Source of the DNA: Armatimonadota bacterium
Lineage (GTDB): Bacteria; Armatimonadota; UBA5829
Length of the DNA stretch: 29,077 bases
Assembly (NCBI GenBank): GCA_023474015.1
Contig: JAMCYN010000032.1
Location: 1-29,077, forward strand
Direction: 5' to 3'
Part shown: in pieces, positions 1 to 6,670 of the stretch
Layout of the letters: every line of letters starts with the position of its first letter
Numbering within the stretch: the first letter of the stretch is position 1
Position numbers and translations under genes: made by a program
The notes under the pieces: generated by a model
Databases searched by the model: none
Seen by the model: the letters and a program-made list of their open reading frames with translations, nothing else
What the model was told of the DNA's origin: nothing

Positions 1-198
1 GTTCAGGGTCACGTACACGCGCGCCCAATACTTGTGGGCATGGGCGACCAGACCCGCGATGTCTTCCAGGCTGTTTCCCGCGCTTTCGCGGGCCCCGAAC
101 CTGGGCGCGCCCATATAAACCGCATCCGCGCCGCAGTCTATGGCGGCCTTGCCGCATTCTAGGTCCTTCGCCGGGGCCAGCAATTCCACTTCGTTCAT
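1..198 (-). CDS. U32-family peptidase/hydroxylase-like protein, N-terminal part (cut by window edge)
   Basis: Only the first 66 codons are present. The protein begins MNEVELLAPAKDLECGKAAI and continues with CGADAVYMGAPRFGARESAG. This is the usual N-terminal strand-helix of the U32 (collagenase-like) family, most like the RlhA/TrhP branch, whose known members take part in RNA hydroxylation; others were first annotated as proteases. The ATG (196-198) overlaps the TGA stop of the upstream Nudix gene in an ATGA arrangement, so the two genes are probably translationally coupled. Family assignment is firm. The exact reaction cannot be set because the rest of the gene lies outside the window. Confidence 0.85.
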   Translation of the reverse strand, partial: MNEVELLAPAKDLECGKAAIDCGADAVYMGAPRFGARESAGNSLEDIAGLVAHAHKYWARVYVTLN

Positions 199-605
199 GG
201 TCTCTCCCGAGGCAGCAGTCCACGAGAGACCAAATCCGGCAGGATCTTGTTCGCGAGGCTGGGTGCCAGTTCGCTCCTGTCGGCATCCGGCCCGAACCAC
301 ACCAGCTCGGTGATTTCCGAAGATGCTACCGGGCAGCCAGCCAGTTCACCGGAGTAGAGCAGGATTTCAATTGTCTTCGCGGCATCACCCGCCATCACAT
401 CCGAGTAGGCGCCGAGGTATGTCAGGTTCAACAGATCGATGTCACCCAGTTCTTCTTTCAGCTCGCGCTTCAGACAATCTAGCGGTTCTTCACCCGGTTC
501 AATCTTGCCGCCAGGCAGTATCAGCCAAGCGAGGTCGCGCTTCCGGCACAACAGCAGCGTGCCATCCTTGATCGCCGCCAGCCCGATTTTTCTTACAGCT
601 TCCAC
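195..605 (-). CDS. Nudix (MutT-like) hydrolase
   Basis: A 136-residue single-domain Nudix hydrolase, the normal size for the family. The Nudix box GX5EX7REUXEEXGU is complete: G33, E39, R47-E48, E51-E52 and G54, which bind the metal and catalyse hydrolysis of a nucleoside-diphosphate-linked substrate. The substrate (oxidised dNTP, ADP-sugar or other) cannot be read from the sequence. The start is GTG at 603-605. An in-frame TGA lies two codons upstream, so no earlier start is possible. There is no Shine-Dalgarno sequence, and a TGCTATAAT element ends only 6 nt before the GTG, so the message may be leaderless. The gene overlaps the U32 gene by 4 nt. Confidence 0.9.
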   Translation of the reverse strand: MEAVRKIGLAAIKDGTLLLCRKRDLAWLILPGGKIEPGEEPLDCLKRELKEELGDIDLLNLTYLGAYSDVMAGDAAKTIEILLYSGELAGCPVASSEITELVWFGPDADRSELAPSLANKILPDLVSRGLLPRERP

Positions 606-611
606 CCGTCA

Positions 612-620
612 ATTATAGCA
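612..620 (-). promoter_or_regulatory. Extended -10 promoter of the Nudix gene, predicting a leaderless mRNA
   Basis: On the minus strand TGCTATAAT is an extended -10 element (TGn plus TATAAT) with no recognisable -35. Only six nucleotides separate it from the GTG start, so transcription should begin at or next to the start codon. Confidence 0.45.
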
Positions 621-627
621 CGAGCCA

Positions 628-649
628 GGGCAGGCGCGAGGACCTGCCC
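628..649. other. Short hairpin between the Nudix gene and the DUF892 element
   Basis: GGGCAGG and CCTGCCC form a 7-bp stem with an 8-nt loop. There is no T tract on either side, so it is not a clear terminator. Confidence 0.3.
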
Positions 650-693
650 CTGCGGTAGATACGTCCCCGATTTTGTGACTCGGAGTGATATGG

Positions 694-1320
694 ACAAAGG
701 TTAGAATTGACCAGTTCAGATGGCTTTACCGGAGAGCGCGGCTACGCGGCTAGTTGCACCGCTCTCTTGCCCTCGATGATGTACCTGATCAGATGGCGCG
801 TTCGTTCCACGAACGCGAGTTTGTCCGCTAGGCAGCTTTGAAGCAGTACGCCGACGCCATAGTGGCCTGTTATGTCAGCCGCCTCGATCAGAACCACGTA
901 CTCACCAATGCGAAGGTGGTTCAAGTGGTGGGCCTTGGCCAAGATGAAGAGGTGCTTCGCCTCGGTGGACTCTATCTCAGCGAGTTCGCTACGGAAGTCC
1001 TCGACAAAGACGTCGCGAAGGCGTCCGGTGACTTCCATGGGTTGCTCGTCGATGATTTTGAAGCACTCATCAAGCGTACTGAGGACTTTGTTTGACACGA
1101 AAGCCCTTGCCTCCAGGGCTTCCTTTACGTCCGGATTCTCGGCAGCTCGGCTCATCTCCGCGAAGATGTTGGTCGCATGCTCCGCGCCCTGCCGCACGTC
1201 ACTAAGCAGCAGCACGAAGAGTTCCTTAGGGTTAGTGATTGTCATGATGTTTTTTTCCTTTCGCCATGTCTTATTCGAGTCATGTTGCCGCCACCTGAAC
1301 TAGTCAATTCTAACCTCTGT
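694..1320. mobile_element. Inverted-repeat-bounded cassette carrying one DUF892 gene
   Basis: Positions 694-724 and the reverse complement of 1290-1320 match at 28 of 31 positions; the shared core GGTTAGAATTGAC is exact. The two arms point at each other across the ferritin-like gene at 742-1245, and nothing else is coded inside. This is the layout of a non-autonomous element (MITE-like with a cargo gene). No target-site duplication is visible outside the arms and there is no transposase. The arms could instead be paired regulatory sites, since each contains the near-palindrome TTGACTAGTTCA or a one-base variant of it. Confidence 0.5.
742..1245 (-). CDS. Ferritin-like DUF892 (YciE/YciF-like) protein
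   Basis: A 167-residue, wholly helical protein. It begins with PKELFVLLLSDVRQGAEHA and ends with a helix holding LLQSCLADKLAFVERTRHLI, as in the DUF892 ferritin-like four-helix proteins, which are stress-associated and can bind di-metal centres. Candidate ligands are acidic and His residues in the AKHLFILAKAHHLNHLRIGE segment and the EAAD motif. The ATG at 1243-1245 is preceded by AAGGA at about 8 nt spacing. The gene lies alone between two 31-bp inverted repeats. Family assignment is fairly firm; the biological role (oxidative or osmotic stress, iron) is inferred from the family. Confidence 0.75.
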   Translation of the reverse strand: MTITNPKELFVLLLSDVRQGAEHATNIFAEMSRAAENPDVKEALEARAFVSNKVLSTLDECFKIIDEQPMEVTGRLRDVFVEDFRSELAEIESTEAKHLFILAKAHHLNHLRIGEYVVLIEAADITGHYGVGVLLQSCLADKLAFVERTRHLIRYIIEGKRAVQLAA

Positions 1321-1575
1321 GCACGTCGCCGGCTCGTTTGCACTCCCAATGTCTCCTCACAATATTCCCGACTGTGGTTCGCGCTATGGCAAGGGTCCTG
1401 GGTTAATTCAAGGCCTCTTCTTCCCAGGGGAGAGGATTGGGGTGAGGGGTTAAGTGAAAGGTATTGAGGCTGAAGCGGAGATGGGTTGCGATTTCACAAT
1501 TCCCATAAAGCTGCGTGGCACTAATCCCGATAATAATGTTAACGCTATGTCTCGTAGTGCAGGGAGGCAAATGAG
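1246..1575. other. Intergenic region with inverted-repeat arm and a dispersed repeat
   Basis: There is no convincing gene here. It holds the right arm of the DUF892 element (1290-1320), a dispersed C/G-rich repeat copy (1416-1450) and the ribosome-binding site GGGAGG of the RsbW-like gene (1562-1567). No good promoter could be assigned. Confidence 0.6.
1416..1450 (-). repeat. Dispersed repeat copy (CCCCTCACCCCAATCCTCTC type)
   Basis: Read on the minus strand this contains CCCCTCACCCCAATCCTCTC followed by CCCTGGG. A second copy in the opposite orientation is at 3140-3170. Similar sequences occur in intergenic regions of many unrelated bacteria. It can fold through CCTCTCCCC pairing with GGGGAGAGG-like sequence in fuller copies. 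Confidence 0.6.
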
Positions 1576-1995
1576 TTGAGACAAGGCGAAGTAGTGCTTC
1601 TGGAAATCCCCAGTTCGCCGGAATATGTTGCCATCGCTCGCCATGCGGTGGAGGGTATCGCGCGGCGCATGAGTTTCTCGTCCTCGCAGATAGAGGACCT
1701 CAAACTTGCGTTTGGTGAGGCGTGTACCAACGCGGTGAAGTACGGCAGCCCGTGTGACGAATCGCCGAACGTGGAGATTAAGTGCATAGTGCTGGAGGAG
1801 GGTCTCTGGGTGGAGGTGCGCAACAACATCTCCGGCTGCGATCACCCACGCGTTCCATCCCATCCCGATCTCACCCGTGAAGGCGGCCTCGGGCTCTATA
1901 TGATACGCCAACTAGTGGATGAGGTAGATATGGCCTGGAGCCCGGAGACGGCCACCGTGAGGATTTTCAAGCGCACCCAAGTCCCCGCAGCGTAG
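1576..1995 (+). CDS. RsbW/SpoIIAB-like anti-sigma serine kinase (HATPase_c_2)
   Basis: A 139-residue GHKL ATPase. The N box is at EACTNAVKYG (about residues 49-58) and the ATP-lid/G box at GGLGLYMIRQLVDEV (about 105-119), as in RsbW and SpoIIAB, which bind and inhibit a sigma factor and phosphorylate an anti-anti-sigma (STAS) protein. The start is TTG at 1576 with GGGAGG 8 nt upstream; the nearby ATG at 1571 opens only a two-codon frame ending in TGA. No STAS partner or sigma factor is adjacent, so the partners are unknown. It converges on the LuxR-type gene. Confidence 0.85.
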   Translation: MRQGEVVLLEIPSSPEYVAIARHAVEGIARRMSFSSSQIEDLKLAFGEACTNAVKYGSPCDESPNVEIKCIVLEEGLWVEVRNNISGCDHPRVPSHPDLTREGGLGLYMIRQLVDEVDMAWSPETATVRIFKRTQVPAA

Positions 1996-2029
1996 GCATG
2001 AGTCCACAGGTGGCCTGAGAGGTCATATA

Positions 2030-2317
2030 CTATCTAAGATTCTCCTTCGCCGCGAATCCGACGTCCACCAAACCCAGCAGCGTTGCGCGACGCATCGCCT
2101 GGACTCGATTTGACACCCGTAGTTTCTCGTAAATCCGCGTCAGATGAAAGTCCACCGTGCGCTTGCTGCAGACGAGCGATGCCGCTACCTCTCTAGAGGA
2201 CTTGCCCTCCAATACGAGGCTCAGCACCTCCACTTCGCGCCTTGTGAGGGCTACTATCCGCTCGTCGTGCAAATCATCTTGCGGTTCAGGCGCGTCTCTA
2301 CTGATCTCGGTCCCCAA
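2030..2317 (-). CDS. Stand-alone LuxR-type HTH transcriptional regulator
   Basis: A 95-residue protein made almost only of a GerE/LuxR helix-turn-helix: LTRREVEVLSLVLEGKSSRE, then SKRTVDFHLTRIYEKLRVSN and RVQAMRRATLLGLV. There is no receiver or sensory domain, so it resembles GerE rather than NarL. The TTG start (2315-2317) has AGAGG at good spacing on the minus strand. The frame stays open upstream to about 2494, but the only alternative start there is a CTG and its translation does not look like protein. A strong minus-strand promoter at 2687-2715 could drive it through a leader of about 360 nt. Confidence 0.8.
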   Translation of the reverse strand: MGTEISRDAPEPQDDLHDERIVALTRREVEVLSLVLEGKSSREVAASLVCSKRTVDFHLTRIYEKLRVSNRVQAMRRATLLGLVDVGFAAKENLR

Positions 2318-2799
2318 ATTACTACCTCTGTCTTTTGGAAATGACCGTGCAGCTCGTGCTCTTTGGACCCATGTGTTCTGACCATGACCGGAAAACCGGG
2401 AGTCTCTGAAACCTGTAATTGTAATACGAGGAAGCTGGACGCATGGGCGCTGCGACAGCCAATATGAATACCGAAGAAAGGTTGTATTGAAGTTCTATAA
2501 GGTTGACGATGGCGGATCAGCCCCGTCAGGAAGCTAGAACCCCCGATTCAACTCTCGTATTGCGGCCGCCATCCGTGCGCCGTCGGAGTTGTTCGAGGCG
2601 TCTCCTTGCCTCGATCATCCGCAATAGTTATGACGCAAGCAAGTCGTCTCAAACGCTAACCTTGCGCCCTGTTGATGACATGTCGGAGTATATCAGCAGT
2701 TATGGTGGTTGTCAAGGGCGATATTCATACCTCATCAGTTCCTAATGTTCACATCTTATGGACACTACTTGCAGCGCGATGAGGAGCATTCGGCCCGAA
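2318..2799. other. Intergenic stretch, mostly without recognisable genes
   Basis: The only clear signal is the minus-strand promoter with the GACATGTC palindrome at 2677-2715. A plus-strand open frame near 2503-2745 has arginine/serine-rich, low-information composition, lacks a good ribosome-binding site and runs over that promoter, so I do not call it a gene. Confidence 0.55.
2677..2715 (-). promoter_or_regulatory. Strong sigma-70 promoter with GACATGTC palindrome
   Basis: On the minus strand: TTGACA (2715-2710), 17-nt spacer, TATACT (2692-2687), then CC and GACATGTC (2684-2677). The same hexamers and palindrome occur in the three promoters at 21.6, 25.6 and 28.5 kb, but the TAGGCATG half is missing here and the palindrome is about 12-13 nt closer to the -10. 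It points toward the LuxR-type gene. Confidence 0.6.
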
Positions 2800-3024
2800 T
2801 CAGACCTTGCGCCACCCGGAGAAATCCCCGCTGTCCACCTCAACGAACGCCTGCCCCTTGGACTTATCCTCTCGCTCAACGTGCGCGACCCCATCGCAAA
2901 CCCCCAGGAAGATGAAAATCTCCCCCTTGGGCGAGCGCACTTTGTCCATTCTTTTGATACCGTAGATGCCCGGGCCGGTGCTTGCCATTATGTCCCTGCG
3001 GACTACCGCGATCGGTTTATCCAT
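2800..3024 (-). CDS. Small protein of unknown function (74 aa)
   Basis: I do not recognise a family. The sequence starts MDKPIAVVRRDIMASTGPGI and has a compact, probably beta-rich composition (EIFIFLGVCDGVAHV, GQAFVEVDSGDF), with no signal peptide or membrane segment. It is considered real because ATG 3022-3024 has GGAGG at 8 nt spacing on the minus strand and a TATAAT box lies further upstream (3067-3062), although its -35 is weak. It is transcribed toward the GACATGTC promoter and the LuxR-type gene. Confidence 0.6.
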   Translation of the reverse strand: MDKPIAVVRRDIMASTGPGIYGIKRMDKVRSPKGEIFIFLGVCDGVAHVEREDKSKGQAFVEVDSGDFSGWRKV

Positions 3025-3139
3025 TCCAAATGCCTCCGCGAGTTATTGCACATCCACATCCATTATAGTCACTTCGCGCCATCAAATCGAGACCTATGTG
3101 CGTGTTAGCGTGAGGGGGAGACGCTTCGCAGATACGCTA

Positions 3140-3170
3140 CCCCCTCACCCCAGCCCTCTCCCCCAGGGGC
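3140..3170 (+). repeat. Dispersed repeat copy (CCCCTCACCCCAGCCCTCTC type)
   Basis: It matches the copy at 1416-1450 in opposite orientation, sharing CCCCTCACCCCA, CCTCTCCCC and the following GGG. The end can pair with its own start (CCCTC/GAGGG). Confidence 0.6.
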
Positions 3171-3212
3171 GAGGGAGCAAGGTAGATCGTTCCTGCGGGG
3201 CGAGGGAGCAAG
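3166..3212 (+). repeat. 16-bp direct repeat
   Basis: GGGGCGAGGGAGCAAG occurs exactly at 3166-3181 and again at 3197-3212, 31 nt apart, overlapping the end of the dispersed repeat. It could be a slippage or partial-duplication product. Confidence 0.75.
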
Positions 3213-3359
3213 TGCGCGCTCCCACAGGTAGTTGCGATACCACAAAGCCGACGCGCACTCTTCCTGCTTCGAAAGTGTGCGTTCCAAGTTTAGGTAAACC
3301 TTGCGCGGGAGGGCGGGTGCACAAAGAAGGACTTGTGACCTGTAAGCTCTTACAAATCA

Positions 3360-3388
3360 TTGACCAATACTGATAGCTGTGGTACACT
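3360..3388 (+). promoter_or_regulatory. Promoter of the histidine kinase gene
   Basis: TTGACC (3360-3365), 17-nt spacer, TACACT (3383-3388). Predicted transcription start is near 3395, exactly where an ATG opens a 13-codon frame (3395-3436, peptide MRKCILLPSVRDC) that ends before the kinase start. Confidence 0.6.
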
Positions 3389-3463
3389 TATTAATATGCG
3401 GAAGTGCATTCTGTTGCCGTCAGTGCGTGACTGTTGACAGAAGCTGTACGGTGAGGTCGATAA

Positions 3464-5455
3464 GTGGACGAACATTGCATACCGGACGACCCAGGCGAGG
3501 TTCGGATAACTGACCTGTTGACAAAGGAACAGGTCGTGGAAGGCGGAAGGGCCTTCCGTCTGAGTAAACAGACATTCGGCGGTATATTTATCTTTGACGG
3601 GCCCAGCATCAGGCTTGCCGATGAGGTCTACGGAGAAAGTGCACCCGAATACCCCGAGGAAATGATTGCGCTCATAGCCAAGCTGCGCGATACCGGTCAG
3701 GAGCAGATGGAGTTTACTTCTGACGGGCAGCTTATGCTTGGCCATCCGATCTGGCTCCACTATGAGGGCAAGCAATATGCCAAGGGCTGCTTTGCGGGAG
3801 TGCCCCCGAAGTTGAACTCGCCCGAGCGGGAATCCAACCGTCAGGTTGCCAAGTTCGTTGCCGACATGTACTCGGAACGCATCTCGGGCGCCTTCGCGGT
3901 GCATGTTGCTCGTCGCGACTGCCGTGCGCTCGAACAGGAACTCAAGCAGGGAAGCAAGCTCGCCGGTGTGATAGATAACCTGGGCGCGGAGGTGCTACTC
4001 ATTGATCGCGATATGCGCGTGGTGTGGCACAACGCGATCTTGGCCGAAAGGCGCGGTGTCGCGGATATGGTGGGCGGCTTCTGTCACGAAGTATTCTACG
4101 GACTGGATACCGTCTGCGACGATTGCCTCGTCAAGCGCACCTTCGAGACCGGTCGACCACAGGTTGGAAGGCTGAGAAAAGAGTTTCCCCGTGTTGGGAT
4201 GCAATATTTAAGCGTCACTACCTCTCCAGTCATCGATCAAGCGGGCCAGGTCAATCAGGTCTTGGAGCTTATCCACGACATTACCCCAGCATACCTCGCG
4301 GAATCCGAGCTCGAACGCTACAAACGACTGGTCAACAACTCAGAGGACTTCATGATGATCTGCGATTCCTCGGGCGACATACTTGCCACCAACCGTCGGA
4401 TGAACGAGGGGCTCGGTTACGGCGAGGGAGAGCTTATCGGTAAACCCTGCTCGACACTGTTTGTCGTAGACCAGGGCGCGAGGGCGAACTCGGCCGTCGA
4501 TATGTCGCGGCTGGTCGGGATGGCGATGGAGACAATTCACCTCGCGCGCAAGGACGGCGGGGAGATACCTACCCAGCTTATGGTGGTATACGACCGCGAA
4601 CACGCCGTCTACGAGGCCATATTCCGAGATATATCAGAGCGGCTGCGGATGGAAGAGGAGCTTCGCGAACGCTCCGAGGAACTGCAGGCGCAAAACCAGA
4701 AAGTCCTTGCGGCGGCCGAGGAGCGAAACCGTTTCTTCCGCAGCGTCTCGCACGAACTACGCACACCCCTGACCTCGATTATCGGATTTGCCGAGATTCT
4801 TCTCGAAGACACGGACGAACCACTCACCGACCGACAGCAAATGAAGCTTAAGCGCGTCGTGGTAAACTCACACAAGCTTCTAGGGATGGTCAATGACCTT
4901 CTGGACCTCAGCAAGATCGAGGCCGGACGGATGGAAATCCACTGGGGGCAGGTGGAAATCGGCGAGTTCCTGGAGCATTTGGTCAGCAACATGATGCCTC
5001 TCGCCGCGGGCAAGCAGCTTAACGTCAAGCTCGATGTGCAAAGCAAGCTATTCGGCATTATCACCGATGAGCAGAGACTCAGCCATATCATGGTGAACCT
5101 GATATCGAATGCTATCAAGTTCACAACCAAGGGCACGATCACCGTCAGTGCCTCGGAAAGCGATAGTTCGCTATCGATATCGGTACAGGATACGGGCGTC
5201 GGGATTCCGAAGGAAGAACTGGAGCTGGTGTTTAAGGAATTCTATCGTGGTCGCGGCAAGCGAGCTTCTGAACAGGGCACGGGACTGGGCTTGACGATAG
5301 CTCAGAGGTTGGCGTTACTGTTGGGCGGTGAGATCACGATTCGGAGCACGGTGGGCGAGGGTTCTACATTTACGCTGAGGCTGCCGCTGGCGCCGGGGGC
5401 CCATCTCGACCCGGACGAAAAACATTCGGAAGTAGTTGCCGCCGGGAACGGATAA
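3464..5455 (+). CDS. Soluble PAS-domain sensor histidine kinase
   Basis: A 663-residue kinase without transmembrane segments, so it senses a cytoplasmic signal. Layout: an N-terminal module of about 170 residues (weakly PocR-like), PAS 1 (about 170-285) with a Cys cluster (GFCHEVFYG then CDDC), PAS 2 (about 290-400), a coiled coil, HisKA with phospho-acceptor H430 in SHELRTP, and HATPase_c with N549 (NLISNAIKFT), D576 (DTGVGI) and GTGLGL. All catalytic boxes are intact. The C-x2-C type PAS is common in sensors that may bind metal or sense redox, which is an inference here. GTG at 3464 has GAGG 7 nt upstream. No response regulator is adjacent, so it is an orphan kinase. Confidence 0.9.
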   Translation: MDEHCIPDDPGEVRITDLLTKEQVVEGGRAFRLSKQTFGGIFIFDGPSIRLADEVYGESAPEYPEEMIALIAKLRDTGQEQMEFTSDGQLMLGHPIWLHYEGKQYAKGCFAGVPPKLNSPERESNRQVAKFVADMYSERISGAFAVHVARRDCRALEQELKQGSKLAGVIDNLGAEVLLIDRDMRVVWHNAILAERRGVADMVGGFCHEVFYGLDTVCDDCLVKRTFETGRPQVGRLRKEFPRVGMQYLSVTTSPVIDQAGQVNQVLELIHDITPAYLAESELERYKRLVNNSEDFMMICDSSGDILATNRRMNEGLGYGEGELIGKPCSTLFVVDQGARANSAVDMSRLVGMAMETIHLARKDGGEIPTQLMVVYDREHAVYEAIFRDISERLRMEEELRERSEELQAQNQKVLAAAEERNRFFRSVSHELRTPLTSIIGFAEILLEDTDEPLTDRQQMKLKRVVVNSHKLLGMVNDLLDLSKIEAGRMEIHWGQVEIGEFLEHLVSNMMPLAAGKQLNVKLDVQSKLFGIITDEQRLSHIMVNLISNAIKFTTKGTITVSASESDSSLSISVQDTGVGIPKEELELVFKEFYRGRGKRASEQGTGLGLTIAQRLALLLGGEITIRSTVGEGSTFTLRLPLAPGAHLDPDEKHSEVVAAGNG

Positions 5456-5534
5456 GTTCAAGCCGACATCCGCGAGCCGGATTTATCACAGGGTGGTTCG
5501 GGCGCTATATATATGCGGGTACTCAGCGCGAATC

Positions 5535-5564
5535 GGACCATCACACTATCAAACCATCAGACCC
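5535..5564 (+). repeat. Degenerate octamer repeat
   Basis: Units GGACCATC, ACACTATC, AAACCATC and AGACCC follow with an 8-nt period directly before the AAGGAGG ribosome-binding site. It is short and imperfect but similar in kind to the heptamer arrays at 11705 and 14375. Confidence 0.45.
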
Positions 5565-5579
5565 AAGGAGGAACCGTAC

Positions 5580-6467
5580 TTGAAGTCTCTACTCGATCGA
5601 ATAGCCACCGGTGAAATTCTGATCTCCGACGGCGCCATAGGCACGCTCTTGCAGGCAAAGGGACTGCGGCCGGGCGAGTCGCCCGAGATGTGGTGCCTCA
5701 CTCACCCCGACGCGGTCAAAAGCATCGCGGAGGCGTATGTCGCGGCCGGCAGCGATATTGTCGAGACCGACTCGTTCGGTGGTACCAGCTTCAAGCAGAA
5801 GGAGTTCGGCCTTGACGATAAGGTTGTGGAAATGAACAGGGCCGCCGCGAAGCTCGCCAGGGAAGCGATTGGCGACAAGGGTTACGTGGCGGCGTCTGTG
5901 GGTCCTACCGGACAGATACCCTACGACGAGGGCGGAAATGTCACCGAAGAAGACCTCTACAACGCCTTCAAGGAGCAGGTTGTTGCCCTCGAACAAGGCG
6001 GCGCGGACGCGTTGTGCATCGAAACTATGATGTCGACGGTCGAGGCCGTCCAGGCTGTCAAGGCCGCCAAGGAAAACACCAGGCTCACTGTTATCTGCAC
6101 CTTTACATTCGAAGCTGGCGCGCGCGGTTTCCGCACGATGATGGGTGTTGATCCCGCGACCGCCGCAAAAACCGTAGTGGAGGCCGGAGCGGACATTGTC
6201 GGGGCCAACTGCGGCAACGGCATCGAGAACATGATCGAGATCACCAAACAGATCAGGGAAGCCCTGCCGATCACCCCGATTCTTATCCAAAGCAACGCCG
6301 GAGTGCCCCTGCTCGAGGACGGTAAGACCGTGTTCAAGGCCACCCCCGAGGATATGGCGCGCAAGGTTCCTGAGTTGATCGAGGCCGGCGCGAATATCAT
6401 AGGTGGCTGCTGTGGTACCACCCCGGACCACATCGCCGCAATGGCCAGGGCCGCCAAGCCCTGCTAA
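5580..6467 (+). CDS. Homocysteine S-methyltransferase-family protein (MetH N-terminal domain-like)
   Basis: A 295-residue (beta/alpha)8 methyltransferase of the pfam02574 type. Zinc-ligand cysteines are in place: GANCGNG in the middle and GGCCGTTPDHI near the C terminus. The N terminus (ISDGAIGTLLQAKGL) and the SDIVETDSFGG motif also fit. These enzymes transfer a methyl group to the homocysteine thiol from a corrinoid, methylfolate, betaine or S-methylmethionine. At this size it equals only the homocysteine-binding half of MetH and would need a partner or another donor. The start is TTG 5580, with AAGGAGG 8 nt upstream; longer upstream frames lack such a site. No corrinoid protein gene is adjacent, so the methyl donor is unknown. 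Confidence 0.85.
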   Translation: MKSLLDRIATGEILISDGAIGTLLQAKGLRPGESPEMWCLTHPDAVKSIAEAYVAAGSDIVETDSFGGTSFKQKEFGLDDKVVEMNRAAAKLAREAIGDKGYVAASVGPTGQIPYDEGGNVTEEDLYNAFKEQVVALEQGGADALCIETMMSTVEAVQAVKAAKENTRLTVICTFTFEAGARGFRTMMGVDPATAAKTVVEAGADIVGANCGNGIENMIEITKQIREALPITPILIQSNAGVPLLEDGKTVFKATPEDMARKVPELIEAGANIIGGCCGTTPDHIAAMARAAKPC

Positions 6468-6541
6468 CTGGATGTGTCTCAAGTTTGTGGCAACCGCGCC
6501 GTATGCGCCGCATAGCAGATCCGAGGCGCAGTCTCTTCGGT

Positions 6542-6613
6542 GAGAGGTGGGTTGGCGGGTTACAAACCCGCGAAGAACGTCCGGGATTGCAAATCCCGGA
6601 CCATCGACCTCTC
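6542..6613. repeat. REP-like three-way-junction hairpin element
   Basis: Two perfect hairpins lie side by side: 6555-6571 (7-bp stem, ACA loop) and 6579-6601 (10-bp stem, GCA loop). Both are enclosed by GAGAGGT (6542-6548) pairing with ACCTCTC (6607-6613). The similar paired stems around an ACAAACCC/GCAAATCCC core resemble REP/BIME elements mobilised by IS200-type RAYT transposases. No RAYT gene is present here. Confidence 0.6.
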
Positions 6614-6670
6614 CCCGAGCTGTCCGCGCTTCGATAATTCGCCTCCTATTCAGTGTCACTTCGCAAATGA

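Larger units (their letters stand above)
3025..3463. other. Intergenic region before the histidine kinase, with repeats and promoter
   Basis: It contains a dispersed repeat (3140-3170), a 16-bp direct repeat (3166-3181 and 3197-3212) and the kinase promoter. Open frames here are low-complexity translations of the repeats and are not called. Confidence 0.55.

Noticed and set aside
685..1330. Target-site duplication flanking the DUF892 cassette
   Set aside because: The sequences outside the two arms do not match, so transposition is not demonstrated.
1993..2031. TAGGCATG at 1993 near TATACT at 2026
   Set aside because: The order is reversed compared with the real copies, there is no GACATGTC or -35, and it overlaps the end of the RsbW-like gene.
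2503..2745. 80-codon plus-strand frame
   Set aside because: Low-information composition, poor start signal, and it crosses a strong minus-strand promoter.
5589..6659. 356-codon minus-strand frame over the homocysteine methyltransferase gene
   Set aside because: The plus-strand gene has clear family motifs; the antisense translation is not protein-like.
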